A stretch of DNA of 64,000 nt from Reyranella sp. (GTDB lineage Bacteria > Pseudomonadota > Alphaproteobacteria > Reyranellales > Reyranellaceae), in contig NZ_JAUSBN010000024.1 of assembly GCF_030651995.1 (NCBI RefSeq), positions 1 to 64,000 on the forward strand, given 5' to 3'. Below, one piece after another: positions 1 to 8,093 of this stretch. Position numbers and translations under genes: made by a program. The notes beneath the pieces were generated by a model. It was given only the letters and a program-made list of their open reading frames with translations. It was not told where the DNA came from and did no database searches. Every line of letters begins with the position of its first letter. The stretch's first letter is position 1.

Positions 1-1
1 C

Positions 2-139
2 GAGGCTCTCCACGCCTGCATCGCCGCCTACAACAACACCCCGCGCAAATGCCTTGGGTTCAAGACCCCGGCCGAGGTATTCATCGCTCAACTGTTGCAC
101 TTCAAACTTGAATCCACACCCTCACTTCGTTCGGGATGA
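2..139 (+). pseudogene. IS30-family transposase, C-terminal remnant (cut by window edge)
   Basis: An open frame enters from the left edge and ends at TGA 137-139, giving 45 residues. It contains YNNTPRKCLGFKTPAEVF, the characteristic C-terminal block of IS30-family DDE transposases, which cut and join element ends. The catalytic core would lie outside the window, so intactness cannot be judged. The last codons and the stop fall inside the left arm of a dispersed inverted repeat at 119-207, so the repeat abuts or has replaced the very end of the gene. Family assignment is good. Whether the copy is alive is unknown. Confidence 0.75.
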
Positions 140-207
140 CATCGATTTTGGCGTCGGCGCACTGCGTCCGCCGCAAACCCCCGGTGTCATCCCGAGCGCA
201 GCGAGGG
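119..207. repeat. Dispersed inverted repeat, family A, copy 1
   Basis: Arms 119-141 and 185-207 are imperfect inverted repeats (about 3 mismatches in 23) around a 43-nt spacer. The arm core CGTTCGGGATGACA recurs in copy 2 at 11306-11404, and the spacers of the two copies also look alike (shared CGCACTGCG core). This copy sits between the IS30 remnant and the 3' end of pyrD. It could fold into a long hairpin and serve as a terminator. Confidence 0.75.
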
Positions 208-215
208 ACCCTTGA

Positions 216-1265
216 TCAGCCGCGCAAATCAGCGCCCACGGCATCCGCCACCGAAGCGAAGCCGTCGCGGGCCAGCAAGGCTGCCAATTCGTCCTTGATG
301 CGGCGGATGATCGGCGGGCCCTCGTAGACCATCGCCGAGTAGAGCTGCACCAGCGTGGCGCCGGCGCGGATCTTGGCGTAGGCGTCGGCCCCCGACCCCA
401 CGCCGCCGCAGCCGATCAGCGGGAACTGTCGCTCGACGCGAAGGGCGGCCTTGCGCAGCACCTCGGTCGACAACGCCGTGAGCGGGGCACCGGACAGGCC
501 GCCGGTCTCGCCGCGCCGCTCGGACCGTAGCGAGGGCGGGCGGGAGAGGGTGGTGTTGCCGATGATGATGCCGTCCAGCCGGAGGTCGCGACAGACGAAG
601 ACGATGTCGTCGAGATCGTCGTCCGTCGCATCCGGCGCGATCTTGACCACCAGCGGCACCGGCTTGGCGGCAATAGCGTCCTGTACGCGCTTCAGCAGGC
701 CTGCGAGCTCGGTCCGACCCTGCAGGTTGCGCAGGCCGGGCGTATTGGGCGAGGAGACGTTGCAGACGAGGTAATCGGCATAGGGTGCCAGTGCCACGCA
801 GCCCGTCACGTAGTCCGCGGCGCGATCGGTGCTGTCCTTGTTGGCGCCGATGTTGACGCCGACGAAGCCGCGGCGCGGCCGCGCGGCCAGCCGGGCGCGG
901 GCCGCCTCCAGCCCGTGCCCGGGAAAGCCCATGCGGTTGATGACGCCGCGATCCTGGGGCAGTCGGAACAGGCGGGGGCGCGGATTGCCCTCCTGCGGCC
1001 GCGGCGTGACACTGCCGATTTCGACCAGCCCGAAGCCCTGCGCCAGCATGGCGTCTGCCACCTCGGCGTTCTTGTCGAAGCCGGCGGCCAGGCCGATCGG
1101 GTTGGGCAGCGAACGACCCCATACCTTCGTTGCCAGAGACGCGGCATCGGCGCGCCGGTCGCCCGGCAAAAGGCCGGTCTTCAGCGCACGAATTGCGAGG
1201 CCATGGGCGGCCTCCGCGTCGAGGCGGGAGAGGGCGAGATCGAGGAGGGAATACCAGACGGCCAT
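216..1265 (-). CDS. pyrD: Dihydroorotate dehydrogenase (quinone), class 2
   Basis: 349 residues, the usual length of class 2 PyrD. It oxidises dihydroorotate to orotate in pyrimidine synthesis and passes electrons to membrane quinone through FMN. Visible signatures are the amphipathic N-terminal helix region typical of the membrane-associated class, NPIGLAAGFDKNAE (about 55-68), GSVTPRPQEGNPRPR, the NVSSPNTPGLRNLQ block containing the catalytic serine of class 2, and the C-terminal phosphate-binding IGCGGVGSG. It is probably monocistronic, ending next to a dispersed hairpin repeat. The assignment is firm. Confidence 0.96.
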   Translation of the reverse strand: MAVWYSLLDLALSRLDAEAAHGLAIRALKTGLLPGDRRADAASLATKVWGRSLPNPIGLAAGFDKNAEVADAMLAQGFGLVEIGSVTPRPQEGNPRPRLFRLPQDRGVINRMGFPGHGLEAARARLAARPRRGFVGVNIGANKDSTDRAADYVTGCVALAPYADYLVCNVSSPNTPGLRNLQGRTELAGLLKRVQDAIAAKPVPLVVKIAPDATDDDLDDIVFVCRDLRLDGIIIGNTTLSRPPSLRSERRGETGGLSGAPLTALSTEVLRKAALRVERQFPLIGCGGVGSGADAYAKIRAGATLVQLYSAMVYEGPPIIRRIKDELAALLARDGFASVADAVGADLRG

Positions 1266-1318
1266 TGCCGTCTGGTTAGCAGAAGTTCCCTGTGGAGCGC
1301 TTGGGCCGCCCGGGACCG

Positions 1319-1888
1319 CTAGTCGCGGCCCATGCCGCCACCCTGATTGGGCCGCAGAGCGGGCGAGTCGGAGAAGACGACCATGAACAGCTCGCGGAAA
1401 AGCCCGCCGATCCGCGGATCGGTCGGACCGGACGCGGTGGTCCAGGCAGTGGTCTCGGACATCGTCATGTCGTTGCGACAGTAGATGGCATAGACGTTGA
1501 AGAGGCCGGGCTTGCCGGGCTTGAAGCGCACCGTGCCCTTGCAGACCGAATCGCTGTTGAGATCGTTCGCCGGGTCGAAGACCAGCATCAGACGGTAGTC
1601 GGGCCGCGGCTTTTCCGCCGGTGTCTCGTAGGTGAAGGTGAGCCGGGGCATCGGCTTGGCGGCCTGCATCATCGGCAGCAGGTCACGCGCCACCACCGCC
1701 GGATCGGTGCCGGGGAAGGGATTGCCATGGAGCACGACCTGGAAGTTCTTGCCGTCGGTGGCGGCGAAGAATTCGCGATAGTCGTACTGCACCGCGTAGT
1801 AGGTACCGCCGATGGTGGCTGCGTAGGCCGCGGCCGGAAGGGCGGCGACCGCCAGCAGCGCGGCGGCGATCCTGGACCTGAAACGCAT
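1319..1888 (-). CDS. Exported protein of unknown function
   Basis: 189 residues from the ATG at 1888, chosen because GGAGGA lies about 7 nt upstream and the protein then begins with a clean Sec signal peptide (MRFRSR followed by an Ala/Leu-rich core and an AYA-A cleavage region near residue 24). An in-frame start 48 nt further upstream would put charged residues before the signal. The mature part has two cysteines (in SDSVCKGT and IYCRN) that could form a disulfide, with no catalytic motif I recognise. It lies between parE and pyrD on the same strand. It is a real gene by start and composition, with no function assigned. Confidence 0.7.
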   Translation of the reverse strand: MRFRSRIAAALLAVAALPAAAYAATIGGTYYAVQYDYREFFAATDGKNFQVVLHGNPFPGTDPAVVARDLLPMMQAAKPMPRLTFTYETPAEKPRPDYRLMLVFDPANDLNSDSVCKGTVRFKPGKPGLFNVYAIYCRNDMTMSETTAWTTASGPTDPRIGGLFRELFMVVFSDSPALRPNQGGGMGRD

Positions 1889-1991
1889 GGGGCAATCTCC
1901 TCCGCGGGTTATCCGCCTACTATACGCCCGGGACACGGCTCCGGGGATGTCACATTTCTGCGCGCGACCCGCAATCCCGCGGCGACCAGCC

Positions 1992-4001
1992 TCAGACGTC
2001 GAGATCGCGCGCGAACTTGGCGTTCTCCTGGATGAAGGCGTAGCGCTTCTCCGGCTTGCGGCCCATCAGGTCCTCGACGAGGGTACGGGTCCGCATGTCC
2101 TCGACGCGGGAGTCCGGCTCGGTGCCCGTGATCAACGGCACGTCGACCTTCAGAAGGACGCGCTTGGCCGGATCCATCGTGGTTTCCCGCAGATGGACGG
2201 ACTGCATCTCGCCCAGGCCCTTGAAGCGGGTAATGTCGGCCTTGCCGTTGAATACCGTCCGGATCAGCTCGTCCTTCTGGGCATCGTCCTGGGCATATTC
2301 GGTGCGGCCGCCCTTGCTGATGCGAAAGAGCGGGGGCTGCGCCAGGAACAGATGGCCGTTTTCGATCAGCTTCGGCATCTCGCGATAGAAGAACGTCATC
2401 AGCAGCGAGGCGATGTGCGCGCCGTCGACGTCGGCGTCGGTCATGATGATGACCCGTTCGTAGCGCAGGCGGTCGTCGCTGTAGTGAGTGCCAGCGCCGC
2501 AGCCCAGTGCCTGGATGAGGTCCTGGATTTCCTGGTTTTCGCGCATCTTCTCGGACGTGGCGCTCGCCACGTTCAGGATCTTGCCGCGCAGCGGCAGGAT
2601 CGCCTGGGTCTCGCGGTTGCGCGCGGCCTTGGCCGAGCCGCCGGCCGAATCGCCCTCGACCAGGAAGATCTCGGTGCCGATCGAGGAGGAACTCGAACAG
2701 TCGGCCAGCTTGCCCGGCAGGCGGAGCTTGCGCGTTGCCGTCTTGCGCTGCTGTTCGCGGTCCTGCTTGCGCCGCAGCCGCTCCTCGGCCTTGGCGACGA
2801 CATGTTCCAGCAGGACGTTGCCGGCTTCCTTGTCGCCGATCAGCCAGTGCTCGAAATTGTCGCCGACGATCGTCTCGACGATCTTGGTCGCCTCGACACT
2901 GACCAGTTTTTCCTTGGTCTGCCCCTGGAACTGAGGCTGCTCGATGAAGACCGAGACGAGGGCGGCGGAACCGTCGATCACGTCGTCGGCGGTGATGAGC
3001 GAACCCTTGCGGTTGCCGGAAAGCTCGGCATAGCGCTTGAGGCCGCGCACCAGGGCGCTGCGGAATCCCGATTCGTGCGTGCCGCCCTCGGCGGTGGGCA
3101 CGGTGTTGCAGTAGGAGCGGACGAAGCCTTCCTCGTCGTTCGGCCACCAGACGGCCCACTCGACCTTGCCGTTGCTCTCGCTCTTGGCCTCGCCGGCGAA
3201 GGGCTGCGGCACGACGGTCGGCCGCTGGCCGATCTCGGAGGTGATGTAGTCCTTCAGGCCGTTGGGGAAGTGGAACGTCTCTTCCTCGGGAATCCCGCTA
3301 TTCTTCAGCAGGGACTTGTCGCACTTCCAGCGGATCTCGACGCCGCGGAACAGGTAGGCCTTGGAGCGCACCATGCGGTAGAGGCGCTCTGGCACGAACA
3401 GCTGCTTGCCAAAGATCTCGGGATCGGGATGGAAGGTGACGATCGTGCCGCGCCGGTTGGGGGCGGGACCGGCCGGCTTCAGCTTCGAGACCGGGAGGCC
3501 GCGCGAGAAGCTCTGCGTCCAGGCCTGCCGGTCGCGGGCGACCTCCACGGCGAGGTCGTCCGAGAGCGCGTTCACGACCGAAGCGCCGACGCCATGCAGG
3601 CCGCCCGACGTGGCGTAGACCTTGCTGTTGAACTTGCCGCCTGCATGCAGGGTGGTGAGGATCACCTCCAGCGCCGACTTGTTCTTGAACTTGGGGTGCG
3701 GATCGACCGGCATGCCGCGGCCGTTGTCGCGCACAGAGATATAGTTGCCCGGCAGCATTTCCAGCCAGATCGTGTCGGCATGACCGGCGACGGCCTCGTC
3801 CATGGAATTGTCGAGAATCTCGGCCACCAGGTGGTGCATGGCCCGTTCATCGGTGCCGCCGATATACATGCCGGGGCGCTTGCGGACGGGCTCCAGCCCT
3901 TCCAGCACCTCGATGTCACTCGCCGTGTAGGAATTTTCCTTCGGCCCCGCGGCACGCTTGCCGCCGCCAGACCGATCGAAGAGATCGCCGTTTCGTGCCA
4001 T
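1992..4001 (-). CDS. parE: DNA topoisomerase IV subunit B
   Basis: 669 residues from the ATG at 4001. The open frame runs further upstream, but that part does not resemble the family. ParE supplies the ATPase of the ATP-dependent decatenase that separates daughter chromosomes with ParC. Seen in order: GHKL ATPase block (ILDNSMDEAV, then GGLHGVGASVVNALS), transducer domain, TOPRIM domain beginning EGDSAGGSAKAARNRETQAI, and the metal-binding acidic stretch TDADVDGAHI. The length and lack of a large insert in the TOPRIM region favour ParE over GyrB. parC is not in the window. Confidence 0.93.
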   Translation of the reverse strand: MARNGDLFDRSGGGKRAAGPKENSYTASDIEVLEGLEPVRKRPGMYIGGTDERAMHHLVAEILDNSMDEAVAGHADTIWLEMLPGNYISVRDNGRGMPVDPHPKFKNKSALEVILTTLHAGGKFNSKVYATSGGLHGVGASVVNALSDDLAVEVARDRQAWTQSFSRGLPVSKLKPAGPAPNRRGTIVTFHPDPEIFGKQLFVPERLYRMVRSKAYLFRGVEIRWKCDKSLLKNSGIPEEETFHFPNGLKDYITSEIGQRPTVVPQPFAGEAKSESNGKVEWAVWWPNDEEGFVRSYCNTVPTAEGGTHESGFRSALVRGLKRYAELSGNRKGSLITADDVIDGSAALVSVFIEQPQFQGQTKEKLVSVEATKIVETIVGDNFEHWLIGDKEAGNVLLEHVVAKAEERLRRKQDREQQRKTATRKLRLPGKLADCSSSSSIGTEIFLVEGDSAGGSAKAARNRETQAILPLRGKILNVASATSEKMRENQEIQDLIQALGCGAGTHYSDDRLRYERVIIMTDADVDGAHIASLLMTFFYREMPKLIENGHLFLAQPPLFRISKGGRTEYAQDDAQKDELIRTVFNGKADITRFKGLGEMQSVHLRETTMDPAKRVLLKVDVPLITGTEPDSRVEDMRTRTLVEDLMGRKPEKRYAFIQENAKFARDLDV

Positions 4002-4110
4002 GCCTGCTTCTTGTCTTTCCGCGGCCGCGCGAGGGGATCGCTGGGTGGCCGGTCCGGCATGGGTATGGTAGCAAAACCGCGTGAAAGCAACCACATCCGG
4101 TGAGGGATTG

Positions 4111-4497
4111 ATGTCCGAAAGTCGCCGTGATCCGATCGTAAGGACCGTTCCGCAGCCTGCCGACATGAACGGAAATGGCGACATTTTCGGCGGCTGGGTG
4201 TTGAGCCAGATGGATATCGCGGGCGGGTCGCTCGCGGCCCGGGTGGCGAAGGGGCGGGTGGCCACGGTGGCGATCACGGCCATGACCTTCGTCCAGCCGA
4301 TCAAGGTGGGAGACATGGTGTCGATTTATGGGGAAGTCGTGAAGGTCGGCCGGACGTCGATCACCATCGGGCTCGAAACCGTGGTCCAGCGCCGCCACGA
4401 GGAAACCGACCTGCGTGTGACCCACGGCACCTTCGTGTTCGTGGCGATCGACGACGAGGGCAAGCCGCGCCCCGTTCCGCACCAGGCCCCCGCGTGA
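4111..4497 (+). CDS. Acyl-CoA thioesterase, hotdog fold (YciA-like)
   Basis: 128 residues. The ATG at 4111 follows GAGGG with proper spacing, so the in-frame GTG at 4081 is probably not used. The sequence NGDIFGGWVLSQMD is the hotdog-fold signature of YciA/BACH-type thioesterases, with the catalytic Asp in GDIFGG. It would hydrolyse acyl-CoA to free acid and CoA in the cytosol. The stop overlaps the GTG start of the next gene (GTGA), implying translational coupling with the downstream DUF1007/NicO genes, although no functional link is obvious. Confidence 0.88.
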   Translation: MSESRRDPIVRTVPQPADMNGNGDIFGGWVLSQMDIAGGSLAARVAKGRVATVAITAMTFVQPIKVGDMVSIYGEVVKVGRTSITIGLETVVQRRHEETDLRVTHGTFVFVAIDDEGKPRPVPHQAPA

Positions 4498-5168
4498 AGC
4501 GGCTGCTCGCTCCGGTCCTGGCCGCCCTGGCGCTGTTCGCGCCGGCGGCGGTGTTCGCCCATCCGCACATTGTCGTGCAGCAGGTCGTGCGCATGGTCGC
4601 CAAGGACGGGAAATATACCCATGTCGAGATCGAATGGCGGTTCGATCCGTATTCCAGCGAAGTCGAGATCCCGCTGATCGACGAGGACAGGAACGGCAAA
4701 TTCTCGGCCCGGGAAACCAAGCTGCTCGCCAGCGAGATGATGCCCGAGTTGGGCAAGTACGGGTACCTGAGCTGGCTCAACACCGGGGCGAAGGATTTCA
4801 GGCCGCCCAAGGCGCCGCAATTCTCCGCCCGCATCGACGATCCGGCGAGCTTCATTCCGCCTGAATGGGACCGCAACGCGGGCGACAATGCCGGCATGCC
4901 GATGCCGACCAACAAGCGCGCCGATGCGCCGGGGGCGCCGCGCAAGCAGGGGCCGCGCAATCTCGTCTATGTGATGCGCTTCGCGCTGCCCGAACCTTCC
5001 AAGCTCGTGTCGATCGCGACCTACGATCCCGAGGATTTCATCCGCATAGAGGTCGACAAAGGCTCGGTCCCGGCCGGCTGCACGCTGGGCAAGCATCCCA
5101 CACACAAGGCCGAATTCGTCCGCGGCTATCCCTTCTTCGCCGACGTGGTGACATGCCAGCTTCCGTAA
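4494..5168 (+). CDS. Periplasmic DUF1007-family protein
   Basis: 224 residues, GTG start overlapping the previous stop. It begins with a Sec signal peptide (MKRLLAPVLAALALFAPAAV, cleavage near VFA-HPH), so the mature protein starts with HPH, a possible metal-binding N-terminus. An EF-hand-like acidic loop, DEDRNGKFSARE, lies near residue 62. DUF1007 proteins are typically encoded beside NicO-type nickel/cobalt permeases, as here: the next gene overlaps by 16 nt. A role as a periplasmic metal-handling partner of that permease is inferred from this context. Confidence 0.85.
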   Translation: MKRLLAPVLAALALFAPAAVFAHPHIVVQQVVRMVAKDGKYTHVEIEWRFDPYSSEVEIPLIDEDRNGKFSARETKLLASEMMPELGKYGYLSWLNTGAKDFRPPKAPQFSARIDDPASFIPPEWDRNAGDNAGMPMPTNKRADAPGAPRKQGPRNLVYVMRFALPEPSKLVSIATYDPEDFIRIEVDKGSVPAGCTLGKHPTHKAEFVRGYPFFADVVTCQLP

Positions 5169-6079
5169 GACCATCCGCCCTCAGGTCGCCCTTCCTGTGG
5201 ATCGGGCTCCTCCTGTTGCTCGCCCTGGCGGGCGCGCTGGTGTTCAGCGACAGCGTGGCCGAGCTGGCCCGCTATTCCGCCGAGTATCAGCGCCGCATCA
5301 ACCATGTCCTCTCGACCTCGCTGCGGGACGTGCAGTCGGGGACGGGCTCCCTGGCGCTCTGGACCCTCGTCACCGTCTGTTTCGGTTACGGCGTCGTGCA
5401 CACGCTGGGGCCGGGTCACGGCAAGGCTGTCGTGGTGGCCTACTTCCTCGACAGCAGCCGGCCGCGCGCCTGGATCGAGGGTATCTTCGCCGGCGGCTGG
5501 ATCGCCTTCACCCACACGCTGGCGGCCCTGCTGCTGGCCGGTGCGCTGAAGCTCTCCTCGACCGTCGGCCTGCTGGGCGCGATGCGCGAGGTGCGAAACG
5601 TCGAGATCGTCTCCTATACGCTGATCCTGTTGGTGGGGGTCTGGCGCCTGTGGGCCGGCATCACCGGCCGCCTGCACGAGCACCCGCATGGTGATCACGG
5701 GCACGATCATCATCATGGGCATGGGCATGGGCACGACCATCATCACCACGATCACGAGCCGCCGCAGCGCACGATCGCCGGCTGGCTGCTGCTGACGGCG
5801 GCCGGCATCGCGCCCTGTGCCGGCGCGCTGATCATCATCCTCCTGTCGATCGCGCTCGACGTCCTTTGGGCGGGCGTGGTCGGCGTCATCGCCATCGCGC
5901 TGGGCATGGCGATCACCTTGGCAGCCATCGGCATGGCGTCGATGGTGGCGCACCGGTTGATCATCGCCGAGGGGCGCTCGCAGGAGATCGGGCGCTTCAC
6001 CGCCATCGGCGCCTCGCTGATTGTGATCGCAACGGGCGGCACACTGCTGTTGGGCTCGCTCGAACGCTTCCTGCGCTGA
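5153..6079 (+). CDS. NicO-family nickel/cobalt permease with His-rich loop
   Basis: 308 residues. The ATG at 5153 lies inside the end of the DUF1007 gene. It is an integral membrane protein with about six hydrophobic segments. GPGHGKAVVVAYFL is the family signature of RcnA/NicO transporters. A cytosolic or periplasmic loop around residues 178-202 is almost entirely His, Gly and Asp (for example HDHHHGHGHGHDHHHHDHE), a typical metal-sensing or metal-buffering segment. The likely role is transport, probably export, of Ni2+ or Co2+. The metal and direction cannot be read from sequence. Confidence 0.88.
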   Translation: MPASVRPSALRSPFLWIGLLLLLALAGALVFSDSVAELARYSAEYQRRINHVLSTSLRDVQSGTGSLALWTLVTVCFGYGVVHTLGPGHGKAVVVAYFLDSSRPRAWIEGIFAGGWIAFTHTLAALLLAGALKLSSTVGLLGAMREVRNVEIVSYTLILLVGVWRLWAGITGRLHEHPHGDHGHDHHHGHGHGHDHHHHDHEPPQRTIAGWLLLTAAGIAPCAGALIIILLSIALDVLWAGVVGVIAIALGMAITLAAIGMASMVAHRLIIAEGRSQEIGRFTAIGASLIVIATGGTLLLGSLERFLR

Positions 6080-6087
6080 GGACCGAA

Positions 6088-6978
6088 ATGGCCGAGATCC
6101 AGACGCCCGGCCGTTCGTCGCGGCCATTGCTGGGCGTTCTCTTCATGTGCACGGCCTGCACGCTGTTTCCGATCATGAACGGCCTGGTGAAGCTGCTGGC
6201 AGCCACCTACGAGCCGCAGCAGATCGTCTGGTTCCGGATTGTTTCGCATCTGCTGCTGGTCGCCATCGTCTTCATGCCGCGCATGGGGCTCGGTCTGCTG
6301 CGGACACGCCGCATCGGCACGCAGTTCGTGAGTTCCGTGATGATGATGCTCTCGACCCTGTTCTTCTTCTCCGCGGTGAAGTCGATCCCGGTGGCCGAGG
6401 CGATCTCCGTCACCTTCGTGGCGCCGCTCGCCGTGGTGCTGCTGGCCTGGCCGTTGCTGGGCGAGCGCATCACCTTCTTTCGCATGGCCGCGGTAATCGT
6501 GGGCTTTGCCGGTGTCCTGATCGTGATCCGGCCGGGAAGCGCAGTGTTCCAGTGGCAGTCGCTTCTGCTCCTGGGCAGCGCGATCTGCTATGCGATGTAC
6601 CAGATCCTGATCCGACGGCTTGCGGGGATCGACGCGCCGGCGACTTCGATCTTCTACAGCGTGCTGCTGGGCGCGATTATCATGTCGATCTGGCTGCCCT
6701 TCGTCTGGAAATTGCCGCAAAACGCCACCGACTGGGCGCTGCTCGTTTCGCTGGGGGCATTCGGGGCCCTGGGTCATTTCTGCGTCGCAAAGGCCATGAC
6801 CTATGCCTCGGCCAATTTCGTTGCGCCGTTCAACTACACGCAGATGATCGGCTCGGTCGTCGTCGGCTACCTGATGTTCGCCGAGGTGCCCGATTTCTAC
6901 ACTTGGCTCGGCACGGCCGTGGTCGTCGGCGCGGGCCTCATGGTCGGCCTGCAAGGCCGCAAGCCCCAAAGGATCTGA
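6088..6978 (+). CDS. DMT-superfamily permease (two EamA domains)
   Basis: 296 residues from the ATG at 6088, preceded by GAGGAC and only 8 nt after the NicO gene. About ten transmembrane helices are arranged as two EamA repeats (roughly 10-145 and 150-290). The motifs are those of the RhaT/EamA-type drug/metabolite transporters, for example PVAEAISVTFVAPLAVVLL near the end of the first repeat. The substrate is unknown. Such permeases export metabolites or take up small organic molecules. Its position between metal and prpB genes gives no clear hint. Confidence 0.85.
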   Translation: MAEIQTPGRSSRPLLGVLFMCTACTLFPIMNGLVKLLAATYEPQQIVWFRIVSHLLLVAIVFMPRMGLGLLRTRRIGTQFVSSVMMMLSTLFFFSAVKSIPVAEAISVTFVAPLAVVLLAWPLLGERITFFRMAAVIVGFAGVLIVIRPGSAVFQWQSLLLLGSAICYAMYQILIRRLAGIDAPATSIFYSVLLGAIIMSIWLPFVWKLPQNATDWALLVSLGAFGALGHFCVAKAMTYASANFVAPFNYTQMIGSVVVGYLMFAEVPDFYTWLGTAVVVGAGLMVGLQGRKPQRI

Positions 6979-6989
6979 GGGGAGCATAC

Positions 6990-7913
6990 ATGCCCTATCT
7001 CGTTGCAGCCGATCTCGCCGCGGAGCCGGCCGGTGTCCGATTCCGAAAACTGGTCGAGCAGCCGCGGATCCTGCGCATGCCCGGTGCACACAACGGCATC
7101 GCCGCGCTGCAGGCACAACGTGCTGGCTTTGAGGCGCTTTATCTTTCCGGCGCGGCCATGTCGTCTTCGATGGGGCTGCCGGACCTCGGCGTCATCACGG
7201 TCGACGAGGTCTGCTTCTTCATCCGCCAGGTTGCGCGCGCCTCGGGCCTGCCGGTCCTGGTCGATGGCGACACCGGGTACGGCGAGGCGCTGAACGTCAT
7301 GCACATGGTGCGGGCCTTCGAGGAGGCGGGCGCCGCCGCCGTCCATCTCGAGGACCAGCTTCTGCCGAAGAAATGCGGCCACCTGAACGACAAGAAGCTC
7401 GCCCCGCCGCAAGACATGGCAGCCAAGGTCGCGGCGGCCGCCAAGGCGCGCCGCAATCTCTTCATCATCGCGCGGACAGATGCGGCTGTGAGCGAAGGGA
7501 TCGACGGCGCGGTCGCCCGGGCACGGCTCTACCTCGAAGCCGGTGCCGACGCGATCTTTCCCGAGGCGCTGACGACGGCCGAGATGTTCCGCGCCTTCAC
7601 CAAGGCGATGCCGGGCGTGAAGCTGCTGGCCAACATGACCGAGTTCGGCCGCACACCGTTCTTCACGGCGTCGGAGTTCGAGGCGATGGGTTACCGGATG
7701 GTCATCTGGCCGGTCTCGGCCCTGCGAGCCGCCAACAAGGCCCAGGAGGGGGTGTACGCCGCGATCCAGCGCGACGGCGGCACCCAGAACGTGATCGACC
7801 GCATGCAGACCCGCCAGGAACTCTACGACACGATCCGCTATCACGACTACGAGGCGCTCGACGCGTCGCTCGTCAAGACCGTCGTGCCGCAAGGCATGCC
7901 GCAGCGGGATTGA
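6990..7913 (+). CDS. prpB: 2-methylisocitrate lyase / PEP mutase family
   Basis: 307 residues. The ATG at 6990 follows GAGGGGAG. It has the isocitrate lyase/PEP-mutase TIM-barrel signature: VDGDTGYG for Mg2+ binding, HLEDQ, and the catalytic loop KKCGHL, which is the PrpB/ICL form. PrpB splits 2-methylisocitrate to pyruvate and succinate in the methylcitrate cycle for propionate breakdown. No prpC, prpD or prpR lies nearby, so it may serve a different 2-substituted malate-type substrate. The subfamily call is good and the exact substrate less certain. Confidence 0.85.
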   Translation: MPYLVAADLAAEPAGVRFRKLVEQPRILRMPGAHNGIAALQAQRAGFEALYLSGAAMSSSMGLPDLGVITVDEVCFFIRQVARASGLPVLVDGDTGYGEALNVMHMVRAFEEAGAAAVHLEDQLLPKKCGHLNDKKLAPPQDMAAKVAAAAKARRNLFIIARTDAAVSEGIDGAVARARLYLEAGADAIFPEALTTAEMFRAFTKAMPGVKLLANMTEFGRTPFFTASEFEAMGYRMVIWPVSALRAANKAQEGVYAAIQRDGGTQNVIDRMQTRQELYDTIRYHDYEALDASLVKTVVPQGMPQRD

Positions 7914-7926
7914 GCGCTAAAAATCT

Positions 7927-8069
7927 CCGTCGTCTCAGGGCGGGGGTTACCCCGCCCGAACCGGAGCACCGCAGGTGCGGGTTGAGAGACCTTTTTTCTA
8001 CCAAATGCCAGCAAATCGCGGAGCGAAGATCTCGCCGCTCCGCGCTGCGCGCTCCGGTCGAGATGACGG
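7927..8069. repeat. Imperfect long inverted repeat, family C, with internal terminator-like hairpin
   Basis: CCGTCGTCTC at 7927-7936 pairs imperfectly with GAGATGACGG at 8060-8069, and inner segments containing ACCGGAGC also match across the centre. Inside it, 7938-7945 and 7950-7957 form a perfect 8-bp GC stem with a 4-nt loop, and a T-rich run follows near 7990. It fills the gap between convergent prpB and the amidase gene and may terminate transcription from one or both sides. Confidence 0.5.
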
Positions 8070-8093
8070 AGGCTTTGGTACTGGACCTCGCCG

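Noticed and set aside
1887..4103. 738-codon open frame opposite parE
   Set aside because: Antisense shadow of a clear parE; no recognisable motifs.
5690..5765. CAT/GGGCAT-rich repeats resembling a small tandem array
   Set aside because: They encode the His-rich loop of the NicO permease in frame; no spacer structure, so not CRISPR or a satellite.
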